The notes beneath the pieces were generated by a model. That model did no database searches and was not told where the DNA came from. It saw nothing but the letters and a program-made list of their open reading frames with translations. DNA of 64,000 nt from the NCBI GenBank assembly GCA_029931535.1, contig JAQPZY010001297.1, forward strand, positions 992,001 to 1,056,000, written 5' to 3'. Positions 1 to 10,660 of the stretch are shown one piece after another. Source of the stretch: Margaritifera margaritifera. Its lineage: Eukaryota; Mollusca; Bivalvia; Unionida; Margaritiferidae. The first letter of the stretch is position 1. Each line of letters opens with the position of its first letter. The translations under genes were made by a program, and so were the position numbers.

Positions 1-450
1 AGTTCCTCAAGGCGAGTTCGAGAACAGGGAGCTAAATATATGGTAGCTATAACAAAGCCCATGAAGAGATTACCTCTTATGTATATGTATGGAACCTGCA
101 ATCCCCTTTTAAAAAGATTTTAACATGGGTCATTGTTTTATATTTTGAACCAAGGGATTTGTTCGGCCTCCAAAAGAAGTATTGACGAAATTCGTCGAGA
201 GGAATCAGAGAAATGCAAGGGTCCTTATGGGTACCGACAACATAAAAGCGGTAGAGTGAGGAACGATTATATCACAATTTTGCAATACGTGGGCCCCTAC
301 TTTTATTTTACCCCCTATTTCATAGTTCCTAGTTAGTGATCTGCTCCAACACTAGGAAAATATTTGAAAACATTCGTTGAGTCGATTTCGAGTTATAGGG
401 GGTTAAATATATGGAAACCGTAACAAAGCACGTAAGGGGATTTAATCTAA
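1..450 (-). repeat. Higher-order satellite, reverse-oriented block
   Basis: This segment is the reverse complement of the satellite that fills 10.4-14.7 kb. Shared landmarks are the segment near 175-230 (reverse of the tctgattcctctcgacgaa motif) and the segment near 335-410 containing the reverse of the ttggagcagat box and of the ctcgacgaattttc box. Similarity fades after about 450, where the DIRS-like region begins. The orientation is opposite to the large block downstream. Confidence 0.75.
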
Positions 451-730
451 CGTCCAAGTAAATTTGACGTGCGCCCTTCTTTGAGATTCGTCGAACTACA
501 TGTCTGACTTGAATGGAGTGCAATTCGGGCCATACATGCGAAATTTGCACACGATGGATGGAAAATGTATGGGCGACCATCTAGGCCAAACAGGGTGCAG
601 TTTAGAAAGCAATAACATGCACGATCAAGGATGCGGACGTCATCAGTATTGCCGGCGACGCCGCCTCAGTGAAGAACATTTTACAGGCAGAATCTTTGTA
701 GGTAGAGGGTTCACGGGTCCAGAAAAGGAT
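451..730. other. Short unassigned spacer
   Basis: Between the satellite and the GC-rich repeat region I see no recognisable coding motif. A 77-codon open frame here has no supporting feature. The spacer may be the 5' part of the decayed DIRS-like element. Confidence 0.3.
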
Positions 731-1660
731 TAAGCAGTCCATGGCATCACATACGTCGCACAGAGCTCCAGCTCCTACGATCGGAACAGATTTTCTTGTC
801 GATACCTATAGAACCAGTTCCAGTTTGGTACCCTGGCCTGTCTGGACCAGAGACGACATCAGAGCTTGATCGGCCACGGTTCATACCGGTTCTTTCTCGG
901 CTTCAGCAGATGCCTGAAGAACCGGGTACGGCGATCACTAACCCATGTTATCCAGTCCAGGCATCATGGAAGCTGACAATGGCATGGAAATGCAAACCTT
1001 TACGTGTCAGGACAGGACTTTGTCATCAGAGGTGGATCGGCTAAGGTCAATACCGCTTCCGGGACGGCCTCGACTCATGCCTGAAGGGACCGGGTACGGT
1101 GATTAAATAAGCCGTCTTATACCGTCCAGGCATCAGACAACCGACACTGGCATCGATGATGAAACAATCTCTATCAGGTACGGGCCTCCCGCTGCCATTT
1201 AAAACCCATACCTGACAACTCCATCACCGGTTCAGGCTATGTCACGACCTGTCACTGGCTTCGGCGACGATATGCCCGGACCACAGACCAGTCATGCAGG
1301 GAACATGGGACAGCTACATTACCGGCACCAGTCTGTCACATCTCGGCACGGGCTTCTTCGATGATGCAGTCACCATTCATGAACTACCGGCGACTCACGC
1401 TGGGAATACCGAATACCTCCAGTGCCGATTCAGGCTCCGATACATTCTGGCACCAACTAAGGCGAGGATACAGTCCCGGATGTTCGTCACCATTTCCGAA
1501 CCATCTGCAAATTACGCACGGAATACTGGACAGTTACAGTACCAGCTTCGGCTTCGTCAATTCTTGGTTCCGTCTACGGCGACAATACAGTCCCGGCTTT
1601 CCGGCACCTTTAACGGATCATTGACGATTCACTCAGTTAATGGCTGGAGATTATAGTGTC
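731..1660 (+). repeat. GC-rich, internally tandem-repetitive region (possible DIRS gag/leader remnant)
   Basis: This region has higher GC than its surroundings and carries imperfect internal repeats. A block around 865-990 (with gatcggcc, ctgaagaaccgggtacgg, ccaggcatcat) recurs around 1030-1165 (gatcggct, ctgaagggaccgggtacgg, ccaggcatcag). From about 1290 to 1610 a roughly 110-120 bp unit (gggaatac..., acagttacagtaccag, ggcgacaatacagtcccgg) recurs three times. Two overlapping open frames at 1294-1656 and 1361-1624 are probably a by-product of the repeat. Its position upstream of the DIRS-type reverse transcriptase suggests it belongs to that element, but no gag domain can be shown. Confidence 0.35.
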
Positions 1661-2595
1661 TCAAACTGGCCACACCCCAGTTTAATTCGCCGCCCATCTA
1701 AACCAACTTCGCCTGTTACGTCACTTGCATCGATTGAAGAAGTTGTCTCACTCTTGCATCCTGAGTTTTGCCTGACTCCTTCTACGACATTGTTAGCAAT
1801 GCAGAAGGTTCCCGCATCCGTCGACTTGATCCCGAAGAAAGACCGGCCAATATTCAGACAGATTCCACAGTCTGCACTGTTTAGAGAGGAAATTTCAAGA
1901 CCCAAGCGTTAACAAACCTTTTTATCTCGAAATGAAGTCTCCCATCTATAGGGCGCACACGCGTGTCTTTCAACAGAGGTCCCAGCCGTCAACAAAGACG
2001 TTGCAGGTCTGGAAATGTCAAAGCCCTAATCGATTTGCATAAACCGGAAGTAATTCCTCGACATACAACAGTTTGTCCGAAATATCGTAGCAATAGGATT
2101 CATGCTCGGTTTGGCATCTATGGCTATATAACAGCAATCTGAACACAGCCTAGTTTCACCCGTCGATAACACCGCTGCACATGTTTGGGAGTCAGTCTCG
2201 TGGTTGGCGCGTTCTCAATAGAGCAGCAAAACACACACTGGCAAACTCTGTAACAACGGCAGTGAACTTAGTACCGCCTTCATGAAGGGACATCATAGGA
2301 CAGCACTTAGAGCACAACCGTTGTTGTTTAATCTGTTTATATATGGTCATGCTAAAGAAACATTGCACAGACCCAAAGTATAAGATCTCAGCCTTTGTTT
2401 CAGAGCAGAGCCCTTAGACACAAGAAAGACGCCCCCCCCCCAGCACGCATTCCAAGGGTCTATGGAGACAAATTAAGGGGACATTATAAGCGCTTCCGTT
2501 CCAGCTTCTCTCCCAGTCAGCGTCCATATTGCGGAAAATGACGTCATGCTCACGCCTCCCTTTTCACAGATCCCGACAGGGAGGACGAGGGGGAA
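1661..2595. other. Unassigned, probably DIRS-like element interior
   Basis: No domain is recognised. A 90-codon plus-strand open frame at 1640-1912 is serine/proline-rich and ends before any motif. The segment lies between the GC-rich repeats and the DIRS reverse transcriptase and is probably decayed element sequence. Confidence 0.25.
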
Positions 2596-3640
2596 CTAAA
2601 ACACTTCAGCATGGAATGGGAAGCAATTTGCAGATCGCCTGAGAGAGCCATTGATCAAGTTCGCTGACTCTTCCACATTGTCAACGGCTCCTTTCGCTAC
2701 AGATGGGGCATTCAGAGTTCTGCAGCAAGACATGAACAACCTACACACAAGAAGGGTGCTAGAGATTGTTCGAAACATAAATTCACTCTGATTTTACGCA
2801 AGACTCTCCTTGGTGCCAGAAGCAAATGACACTCTTCATCAGGTCATAGATCAAAGCTCTCGCAACCATTTGTTGTGTGTACTATGGTTCAAAACGGATA
2901 CACAGAGATTGGTCCTCGATGCCGTTCAGGACAGATACTTCTCAGTCAGTTTAGACTTCCAAGATGCATACTTCCATATTCCAATTCAAAAGTCATCCAA
3001 ATTCCTGATGTTTGCTTTCAGGGACACGTATACCAATTCAGGGCACTCCCTTTCGGTCTGAACATCAATCCTTCAGTCTTCACTAGAATTATGGACACAG
3101 TCTTGTCGCACTTCAGAGCCACCTCTATGTCTGTGACTTCCAACTACCTGGACGATAGTCTGCAAAAGCACCAGGTGAGTTATATTCATTGTCAACAAGG
3201 ACAAAATCCGATATAATCCCACCTCAAAAATTTACCCACTTGAGTTCGGAACTCAAAACGTTTGTGAACAGGGTATGTCTACATCAGGAACGTGCCTTGA
3301 AAATTGTCTCGACTGTGTCTTCTCTTCTTTCATAGAATCGTATCGCAGCCGGTAATTTCTTCGCCTCTCTTGTCCCAGTGGCAATCGAAGCTTGGCCCAC
3401 TGGATCAAGCGATTCCAGTTTCGAGATATATAACGTACTATCTCAGCAAATGGAGAACATCAACTGGCTTACAGTGGGTAATCCCTTGAGGACTCAACGC
3501 CCGTAAATCACGATCTGCACATATCGACAGCTCAACAGGCTGGCGTCCCCCCCCCCCTCGTTTCGGGAAGTCAATGGGATGTGGCCCATTCAGGACCGTC
3601 CATTACACATTAATCACTGCCAAGCACCTTTTGAGCCAAT
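2596..3640 (+). pseudogene. Decayed DIRS-type reverse transcriptase / RNase H
   Basis: A reverse-transcriptase core is split over two frames. The first (2810-3028) carries the motif A region SVSLDFQDAYFHIPI. After a +1 shift near 3030 the second frame (to about 3216) carries GHVYQFRALPFGLNINPSVF and then YLDDSL, which matches the catalytic YLDD box. The combination of LDFQDAYFHIPI, the RALPFGL block and YLDD is characteristic of DIRS-like tyrosine-recombinase retroelements. Downstream, around 3,490-3,640, RNase H-like sequence is recognisable only faintly. Frameshifts and stops show that the copy is dead. The expected tyrosine recombinase is not clearly visible in 3.7-4.3 kb, although open fragments there could derive from it. 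Confidence 0.7.
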
Positions 3641-4740
3641 GTCTAGAGCTTCGATAACTTACTTCTCATACAAACCTGGTCCATGGTCCTTCTGGCCACA
3701 GCAGGCATACCAGTGAGATACACGCCTTGTCGGTCAACCCGATTTATCTGCAGTTTCGGTGTGATGGTTCAGTTACACTTATGACGGCTTCTCTTTTCAT
3801 TACATGAAACAGGCTTCAGTAAGTGAGCAATCAGTGTTTTGTTGTGAAGCTTTCGTCTGTGGACCCATCACCTCAAGGGCATCCACAGAACCCCAAATGG
3901 AAAATTAAAGCTAACCGATCCGACAAGAAGAGGAAGATCTCATTCACTTCTACTATTGAAAGAAGGAAGGGACGATACATCAGCTCAAGCTCTATCTTCT
4001 TGGAAAAGATGGGTTATTAGCTCTGCATAGAAAGAACTAACCCAAGATCAAATTTGCTTCTTGCACATATCGCCTTATGAGGGCCGTAGCCACAAGCACA
4101 GCACCCGAGCGTAACTGTTCCCTACATGACAGTATCCAAGTCCTGGGATAGAGGTCAACGCTAGCTTTTACGTCAGAGATCTCTAATACCAAAAGGCTCA
4201 GCTCGACCTGGCAGTACCTATAACAGCAGCAAAACATTCTATCTGGCTAGGTCGTTCAGCAGTTTCACAAGGACGCGGCATTTGGACTTCCGCTGGATTT
4301 GCGGGGGAAAACAATTTCCCTACAACCGCGTATGGACATAATGAGTTGCTAACTTTAGCCCATATCTCTCACAAGATTTGAAGCTGGTTCGCAAATAGTT
4401 GGGGATTGGAAATTGGGATTTTTCCAGGGTAAGGGATGTAACTCACTCCGCGTCATACCTATTTCTATAATGCTTTGTGATCGGGTTATGTATTTGAAGA
4501 AGAAATACATTTTTGGAGTAAAATTTGTTTCTTCCATAATACATACTCGATCATAACACAGGCACACCCTTCCAACATTCGATAGTTACATAAAACCTGG
4601 CAGAGCGAGCATATGCATTCCAGTAGTTACTGATGTATGGAGGCAATTTACCACCAGTCTCTCTATCTATCACTCTTGTCTAGCTCCAACCTAGATGGGC
4701 AGATGAATTTTAACACTTTAATTACTAAAAACGATGAGGA
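3641..4740 (+). mobile_element. Probable 3' part of the DIRS-like element
   Basis: This is degenerate sequence with scattered short open frames (for example 3823-4020, lysine-rich). It lies between the DIRS RT/RNase H remnant and the start of the L1-like element. By position it should contain the recombinase and terminal repeat of the DIRS-like element, but no catalytic R-H-R-Y pattern could be read. The exact end of the element is not determined. Confidence 0.3.
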
Positions 4741-4759
4741 GTGACCTGAAAGATTCTGA

Positions 4760-5226
4760 CAGGAGATTGAAGCAGCAAGTGTAGCTTCAAACCAAATCGA
4801 ACAATATTCAAGGAAGCTGAATGTTAAAGTTTTACGGATGGAGGAGGAGGAAATTGAAAATCTGACAGAGAGAATTCAGAAATTGGTGAGGGAAGTCACA
4901 AGGATTAACTTGGATAACAGGGACATATTGGCAGTGCATAGGATCTCAGGCCGACAGGGACAGCCAAGGCCAGTGATTGTCAAATTCTGGAGTCTCCATT
5001 GTAAACTTCCAATTATCAAGAAGCTGAAGGATTTCAAACAAAACACAGGAATTAGACTGGTAGAGGATGTGACCAGGATGAATATTTAATTTGTCAATAA
5101 ATTATCCAGGCATCAGGAAATTGACAGTGCATGGTACTTTAATGGCTTTGTGTATGGTAAAACCAAATCAGGAAAAAGGATAAAATTTGACATCTATGAT
5201 GAAATTGATGAGAAAATTAGAATATA
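4760..5226 (+). pseudogene. L1-like ORF1 remnant
   Basis: The longest open piece (4838-5089) begins MEEEEIENLTERIQ. It is continuous in frame with upstream sequence reading QIEQYSRKLNVKVLRM, which resembles the junction between the coiled coil and the RNA-binding domain of L1-type ORF1 proteins. Downstream of a stop at 5087-5089 the frame continues as a recognisable C-terminal block (around AWYFNGFVYGKTKSGKRIKF, 5131-5190). The arrangement fits a trimeric RNA-binding LINE ORF1 protein. It is broken by at least one in-frame stop. Confidence 0.65.
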
Positions 5227-5724
5227 AGTGCAATATGCAACTCCTTGAACTAATGAATTGACCAAATAGGTATGTTAACTTACATTTTGCTGCTCCCCTT
5301 TCTACTCTAATTTGTTTTTAAAAAAAAAATGTCTAAGTTACTTCTTCCCTCACCAGTTTTGTCATTAAAATCCATAGATTCATTATTCACTCATCCATTG
5401 TGTCATATCTTTCCTTAATCAATTCACTCACTAAATCATAAATCATCTTTCCACTCGTATAAACATTTATTTACTCAGTCGTTTACTCATCTTTTTCAAC
5501 ACTACTCATCCACAATAAATTTTTCCGTCTCCCATTCTCGCTCATTCATTCAATCACTCACCACATCCATGTATACTCTCATTCATACTTACTTTTTCTT
5601 CCTCTTTACTCCTTCTTTCATTCATTCATTTGTAATTTATACTCTTATTTTTCTGTGACTATTGGTTGACTAAACTGATTTAGCTCCGGAAAGGTCTGTC
5701 AGAGATGCATAAGAGTTATCGTAA

Positions 5725-6518
5725 ATGGATTTGTTTCACTTCTTGTTTATAGTCCACTTTATCAATGTTAACTGCAGCCAAATCTACAGCATGTGCTGTA
5801 ACACCATGGATGATTTTATTATGGATGTTCGTATTCTGTGTGAGTGTGAGTGTGAAAGCCATGCATATGATAAATTCGAGGTGATAATTACTTCATACAT
5901 TCTTGTACAAGTTTTTGAGAACTCATCAATTATAATGTGTGGAGATTGGAATACGGTTCAAGACTTAGATTTGGATACTTATAATATTTTACATGACAAA
6001 CACCAACAGTCTAGAGCAGCGATTCAAGACCTGAAAAACGAATTGGAATTAATTGACCCCTGGCGAAATTTCAATCAAGACTGAAAAAGATGTATACCTG
6101 GAGTCAAAAATCTCCCTTGAAACAAAGTAGATTAGATTATTTTCTTGTATCTGATTATATTAATATGAATACAGCTGATGCATGTATCTTACCAGGGTAT
6201 AAGACTGATCACTCAGCTATTGTTTTGAGTGTGGCGTTTTCAACGTGTCCAAGGGGAAAAGGATATTGGAAATGTAATGCCCAACTGTTGAGGAACATTG
6301 AATATACTGATTTGGTCAAAAAGTGTATAACTGACACTTTAAATGAATATTATGTAGGGGGAAATAAAGATGACTCTCTCCATGTTTCTCTTTCCTGTAA
6401 TGATCAAATGTTCTTTGAAGTTTTGAAAATGAAAATTAGGTCTGAAACTATATGTTATTCTATTAGGAAAACAAAAGAGAAACGTGAAAAATTAAGAAAA
6501 TTGAACAGGAAATATTAG
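5725..6518 (+). pseudogene. L1-like ORF2 endonuclease remnant
   Basis: The exonuclease-endonuclease-phosphatase fold is represented by the block SSIIMCGDWNTVQD (the GDxN motif) near 5930-5960. It is followed, after a stop near 6082, by RLDYFLVSDY and GYKTDHSAIVLSV (the terminal SDH-type motif, here TDHSA) near 6130-6235. The N-terminal part with the catalytic Glu is not readable. The linker to the RT follows at 6240-6518. Confidence 0.7.
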
Positions 6519-6559
6519 AAATTCATGGGGGACTGTCGAATAACATAGATGGGGAAACT

Positions 6560-7705
6560 ATGGAAAATTTAGAAAAAGAGAAAGCAGAATTAGAGGAATC
6601 TAGAAACAAATACATAGAAGGTGTTATATTAAGATCTAAAGCTAGATGGTACGAATTTGGAGAAAAAAGCAAGAAGTACTTTTTAAATCTTGAAAAGAGA
6701 AATTATGTCAATAAGACAATAAAGAGAATTATTTTAGATGATGGGACAAATAAAGCAGACCAAATAGATATTTTAGAAGCCCCAAAACAGTTTTATATGG
6801 AATTGTACAAAAGTAGAATTGCTCAGCTCGATGATGAGGATACTCAAGAAACTCAAAATAGATTTTTTTATCACAATATTAAACTTAGTCAAGAGGAAAG
6901 AGAACCATGCGAGGGTCTACTTACAATTAATGAATACGGTATGTCTCTAAAACGGATGGAAAATGGAAATAGTCCTGGCTCAGATGGATTCACTGTAGAG
7001 TTCTATAAAAAATTTTGGAAGACTCTTGGGGGATTTCTATGCAGATCAATAAATTACGGATATAATGTAGGAAAACTTTCCGATTTTCAAACTCAAGGAG
7101 TCATCACATGTCTACCAAAGGAAGAAAAAGACAGAAGATACTTTAAAAATTGGAGACCTATGCCACTTTTGTATTATTGACTAGAAGATTGCTTCGGGAG
7201 CCATTGCAGCTAGGATTAAAAAGGTTCTTCCATCAATAATCATTGATACTCAAAAAGGATGTATGAAGGGTAGATTCATTGGAGAAAATACCAGGCTATT
7301 ATACGATATCATGGATCAACTAGAGAACGAAAATAGATATTGTTAATTATTGTTAATCGACTTTGAAAAGGCCTTTGACTCAATTAACTGGAGCTTTGTG
7401 GGAAAAGCTTTACAATCTTTTAACTTCGGTGATTCTGTTTGTAAGTTGTTTAAACTGTTTTGTAATAACTCTAAAAGTTGTGTTATAAATAATGGGCATA
7501 TGCCATCGTTTTTTAGACTTGAAAGAGGATGTCGTCAAGGAGATCCCCTTGCGCCTTATTTGTTTACCGTCGCTGGTGAGATTTTAGCTATAACTTTAAA
7601 GCAAAATGTGGATGTACAGGGACTGATCTTTGATCTCAGTGAATATAAATTGGGTCAGTATGCTGATGACGCTTTTAGTCTTCTTGATGGATCTCAACAT
7701 TCTCT
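6560..7705 (+). pseudogene. L1-like ORF2 reverse transcriptase, 5' part
   Basis: Open pieces at 6560-7180 and 7350-7754 carry typical L1-clade RT blocks: NGNSPGSDGFTVEFYK, GVITCLPKE, NWRPMPLL, LIDFEKAFDSINW (motif A), RGCRQGDPLAPYLF (motif B) and QYADDAFSLLDGS (motif C, YADD intact). Stops and a frameshift at about 7180-7350 break it. The frame runs up to the TAA at 7706-7708, where a MITE is inserted, and resumes in phase after the MITE at 8363. Confidence 0.85.
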
Positions 7706-7708
7706 TAA

Positions 7709-8359
7709 GGTGGCGCTCTCCAGTTTCGTACTTTGCATAGGGTTAGATTTTTAAAGAAAAAGAATTACCCAGGTTTTCCTCACTGGCTGTCCTGGCTATT
7801 TAAAAAAGACCTTGTATATCATAGGTATTGTTAAAAGAACTTTGAATTCCCTTTATTTTGGTGTATGATTGATGGGTGAAATTTGGTTTATAGAGTATAC
7901 AGCTTGGTCTAACTTAAGATGTGCACCTCTCAAAAAACTGCTAGCTCCGCTTGGTCATTTTCACTTCCTGGACTTCAAAGGTAAATTTTTAAAAAAAAGA
8001 GCCGATAACTGTTTTTACCTTTTAGATATTTCGTAATTCATTCATAGTACTTTCAGAGGCTGGTATTGTCTGCTCTGGCAAAATTTGTTTCCCTATTTTA
8101 ATAACTGCTGAAAATAGTGCACTTTTGACTAATTCAGACTGATTTTTCGAGTACTTTGGAGTGGCCATTTTGTCGGCTGTGTGCTTAGATCATGTCCAGT
8201 TTCCACAAGTACAACATGTAAAGAAATTTCAGCCACAGTACATTAAAGTAACATAGAGGTATGCCAACATTCTCTCCATTGTGCATGTTGCAAATGCAAA
8301 ATACTTCATCTTACACCTGTCACTCTCTCAGAAGAATGTATTATCTGTAGAGCGCCCCC
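7709..8359. mobile_element. PIF/Harbinger-type MITE, copy 1 (651 bp)
   Basis: The terminal inverted repeats GGTGGCGCTCTCCAG and CTGTAGAGCGCCCCC are near-perfect reverse complements. The element is flanked by TAA on both sides (7706-7708 and 8360-8362), the 3 bp target typical of PIF/Harbinger elements. Removing the element and one TAA restores the reading frame of the LINE RT across the junction (HSLK then ATMNIMQG). A second copy lies at 38,450-39,125. It has no transposase coding capacity. An internal T-rich/A-rich stretch is shared by both copies. Confidence 0.85.
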
Positions 8360-8362
8360 TAA

Positions 8363-9724
8363 AGCAACTATGAATATCATGCAAGGTTTTTCTCTATTAT
8401 CTGGATTTAAATGTAACATAACAAAAACAAAGGCTATTTGGATTGGAAACAAAAAAATTTCTAATGAAAGAATATGTCCCGATATGGGCCTAAATTGGTC
8501 TTCTTCTGACTTTATACTCCTTGGCATAGATTTTTCTCCGGATTTACAACAAATGGTGGAAATGAATTATATGAAGAAACTAACGAAGGCAAAACGAATA
8601 CTGGCAAGCTGGAGTCAATGACATCTGTCAGTAGTTGGTTAAGTAATTGTTGTAAAAACTCTTGTTCTGCCCATATTCATACATCTTTTTTCAGCACTTC
8701 CAAATCCATCAGCAAAAGTTGAAGCAGAACTAAATCGTACATTATTTAAATTTATATGGGGTGGTAAAGTAGAGAGAATTAAACGTGACATATTAGTATC
8801 CCCGGAGAACGAGGAAGGGGGATACACATTTATTCATTCATTAGGTATATTAAGATAGGATGGGTTAAAAGATTGCTGGAAAATGAAAATGGAGCGTGGC
8901 AGAACTTAGACTACAACTATACTCAGAAATAAAAAGGATATTTGGAACTTAGGGAGAAGGAAATTAGAAGAATTTAGTAAGCTCAATAAAAACAGTTTTT
9001 GGAGAGATGTAATTTTGGCAGTATCTAATTGGAAAGAGGAACCGCAAAGACCAAACTAGTATTTATCTCTGAGTATTTTTAATTTTGTCCCCCCCTAGAA
9101 TGTTCTATCAATACAAATCCTGGACAGAAGCCGGTATTGAAATTCTGAATGATCTAGTAGATGATCACAGTAATTTAATACCTTTTGAAATGATAAAACA
9201 AAAAACTAGATGCAATGATTTCTTGAAGCACTTCTCCTTAATATCCAAAATTCCAAAATCATGGAAAGATGCTAACCATTTAGTAGATAATAATTTTGAT
9301 AAGCAGGAGGATAAAATAATGAACTTGCAAAAACAAAATTCACTCAAGTTTGTTTACAAAGATCTTTTAAAAAAGGCAACACACTGCTAAACAAGAAACT
9401 TGGATGCAACTATTAAATAAAAATATATGGAGTGAGGAATCGTCTGAGATTTATAGCCTGACGAAATGTTGTACTAAGGATACCAAGCTGATCTTTTTTA
9501 ATTTTAAATTAATCTATAGAATAATTGTTACTAACAAGTTTTTGGAAAGAATTAACATATTAGACGACAACAAAAATATGCTTTCTGTAAGAGTATTAAC
9601 GAAAGTATTGAACATCTCTTCTATGATTGCAATATTACTTCACAGTTTTGGTACGGTTTTATTGAACATTTTGCACAATCTTGCCCAAATATTGTACATT
9701 TGTCCAAAAAAGAAATATTTTTAG
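8363..9724 (+). pseudogene. L1-like ORF2, 3' part after MITE
   Basis: The RT resumes with GFSLLSGFKCNITKTKAIWI (8370-8620), the conserved block following YADD in L1-type elements. It is followed by lysine/asparagine-rich open pieces at 9085-9390 and 9404-9724 that correspond to the long C-terminal region of ORF2. Frames shift several times, so the protein is not intact. Between 9,725 and 10,276 the sequence looks like 3' UTR ending in the A-tract. Confidence 0.7.
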
Positions 9725-10259
9725 AAAGTGAACAACTTAACAGTTTCTGTAATTTCTTGCTTATTTTGGCGAAATATTATATTTACACCTGCTGATTCAA
9801 TATGCAAAATCCTTCCATTTATGTTTTTAAGCAAATAGTTGAAATGCATAAGAACATTGAAAAATACACTGCTAAGTTAAATAAAAAAGAGGACCAATTT
9901 CTTCCAAAATGGACCTCAATAATGAATATGTAACTTGTATAACAATCCTTTCTCTTCTTGCATCTCGTTATATTTATTGGGTCTGATTCGATGGTAATCA
10001 GGAACAAAATACTGTAATATCACAAAGTCTATGTCACCTAGACGCTGTATACTTGTGTTCGTCTATTTAAATTGTGTATCTAAAGAGATTGTGTGCCATA
10101 TGCATGTATGCATGCGTATGTGTGTGTGTGTGCGTTTTCTTTTCTTTTTCTGTACATTATATTTATTATCCCTAGATTATCTGATAACCAGAAATGTTTG
10201 ATTGTACGGTGACATTGGGATGGTTCCCCGACCCAGTGGTCAACCTATTACGGGGATAA

Positions 10260-10276
10260 TAAAAAAAAAAAAAAAA
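10260..10276 (+). repeat. A-tract, LINE 3' tail
   Basis: A run of A follows the L1-like 3' region directly, and the satellite resumes within about 100 bp. It is taken as the poly(A) tail of the LINE. Confidence 0.55.
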
Positions 10277-10510
10277 CGTCTTGGGAGGGATCGATTTTCA
10301 CCGAAGTGGCCGTACTCCTAATGTATTATGATCGGGTAAGTAGGAACATATTTTACCCCCCTCCCACCCCCCCCACCACCCCAAAAAAGTAGTTTCTCCG
10401 ATTCAGCTCGACAAATTTCATCAATACTTCTTCCATGGGTCTAAAAGAATCCATATATACAAAACCACAAACAGGGATCCAAGCTAAATACTCTAATGAC
10501 AATAATGTTA

Positions 10511-10660
10511 GGATACACACGTGAACATAATAGGTAATCTCACTACAGGATCCACACGTGAACATAATAGGTAATCTCACTACGGGATCCACACGTGAAC
10601 ATAATAGGTAATCTCACTACGGGATCCACACGTGGACATAATAGGTAATCTCACTACGGG
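10511..10660. repeat. 37 bp tandem repeat, about four copies
   Basis: Units starting ggatacacacgtg or ggatccacacgtg occur at 10511, 10548, 10585 and 10622, exactly 37 bp apart. They are nearly identical to each other, so this is a young local expansion inside the old satellite. Each unit contains a palindromic CACGTG. Confidence 0.9.

Larger units (their letters stand above)
4741..10276 (+). mobile_element. Decayed L1-like LINE with 3' poly(A)
   Basis: In order on the plus strand there are an ORF1-like coiled-coil/nucleic-acid-binding remnant, an AP-type endonuclease remnant, a reverse transcriptase with recognisable motifs, a long lysine/asparagine-rich C-terminal part, and an A-tract at 10,260-10,276 taken as the 3' end. 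The element carries several stops and frameshifts. A 651 bp MITE interrupts the RT (7,709-8,359). Target-site duplications were not identified because the 5' end is uncertain. Confidence 0.8.

Noticed and set aside
10511..10660. CRISPR-like array of 37 bp repeats
   Set aside because: The units are contiguous without spacers, and the context is eukaryotic satellite DNA.
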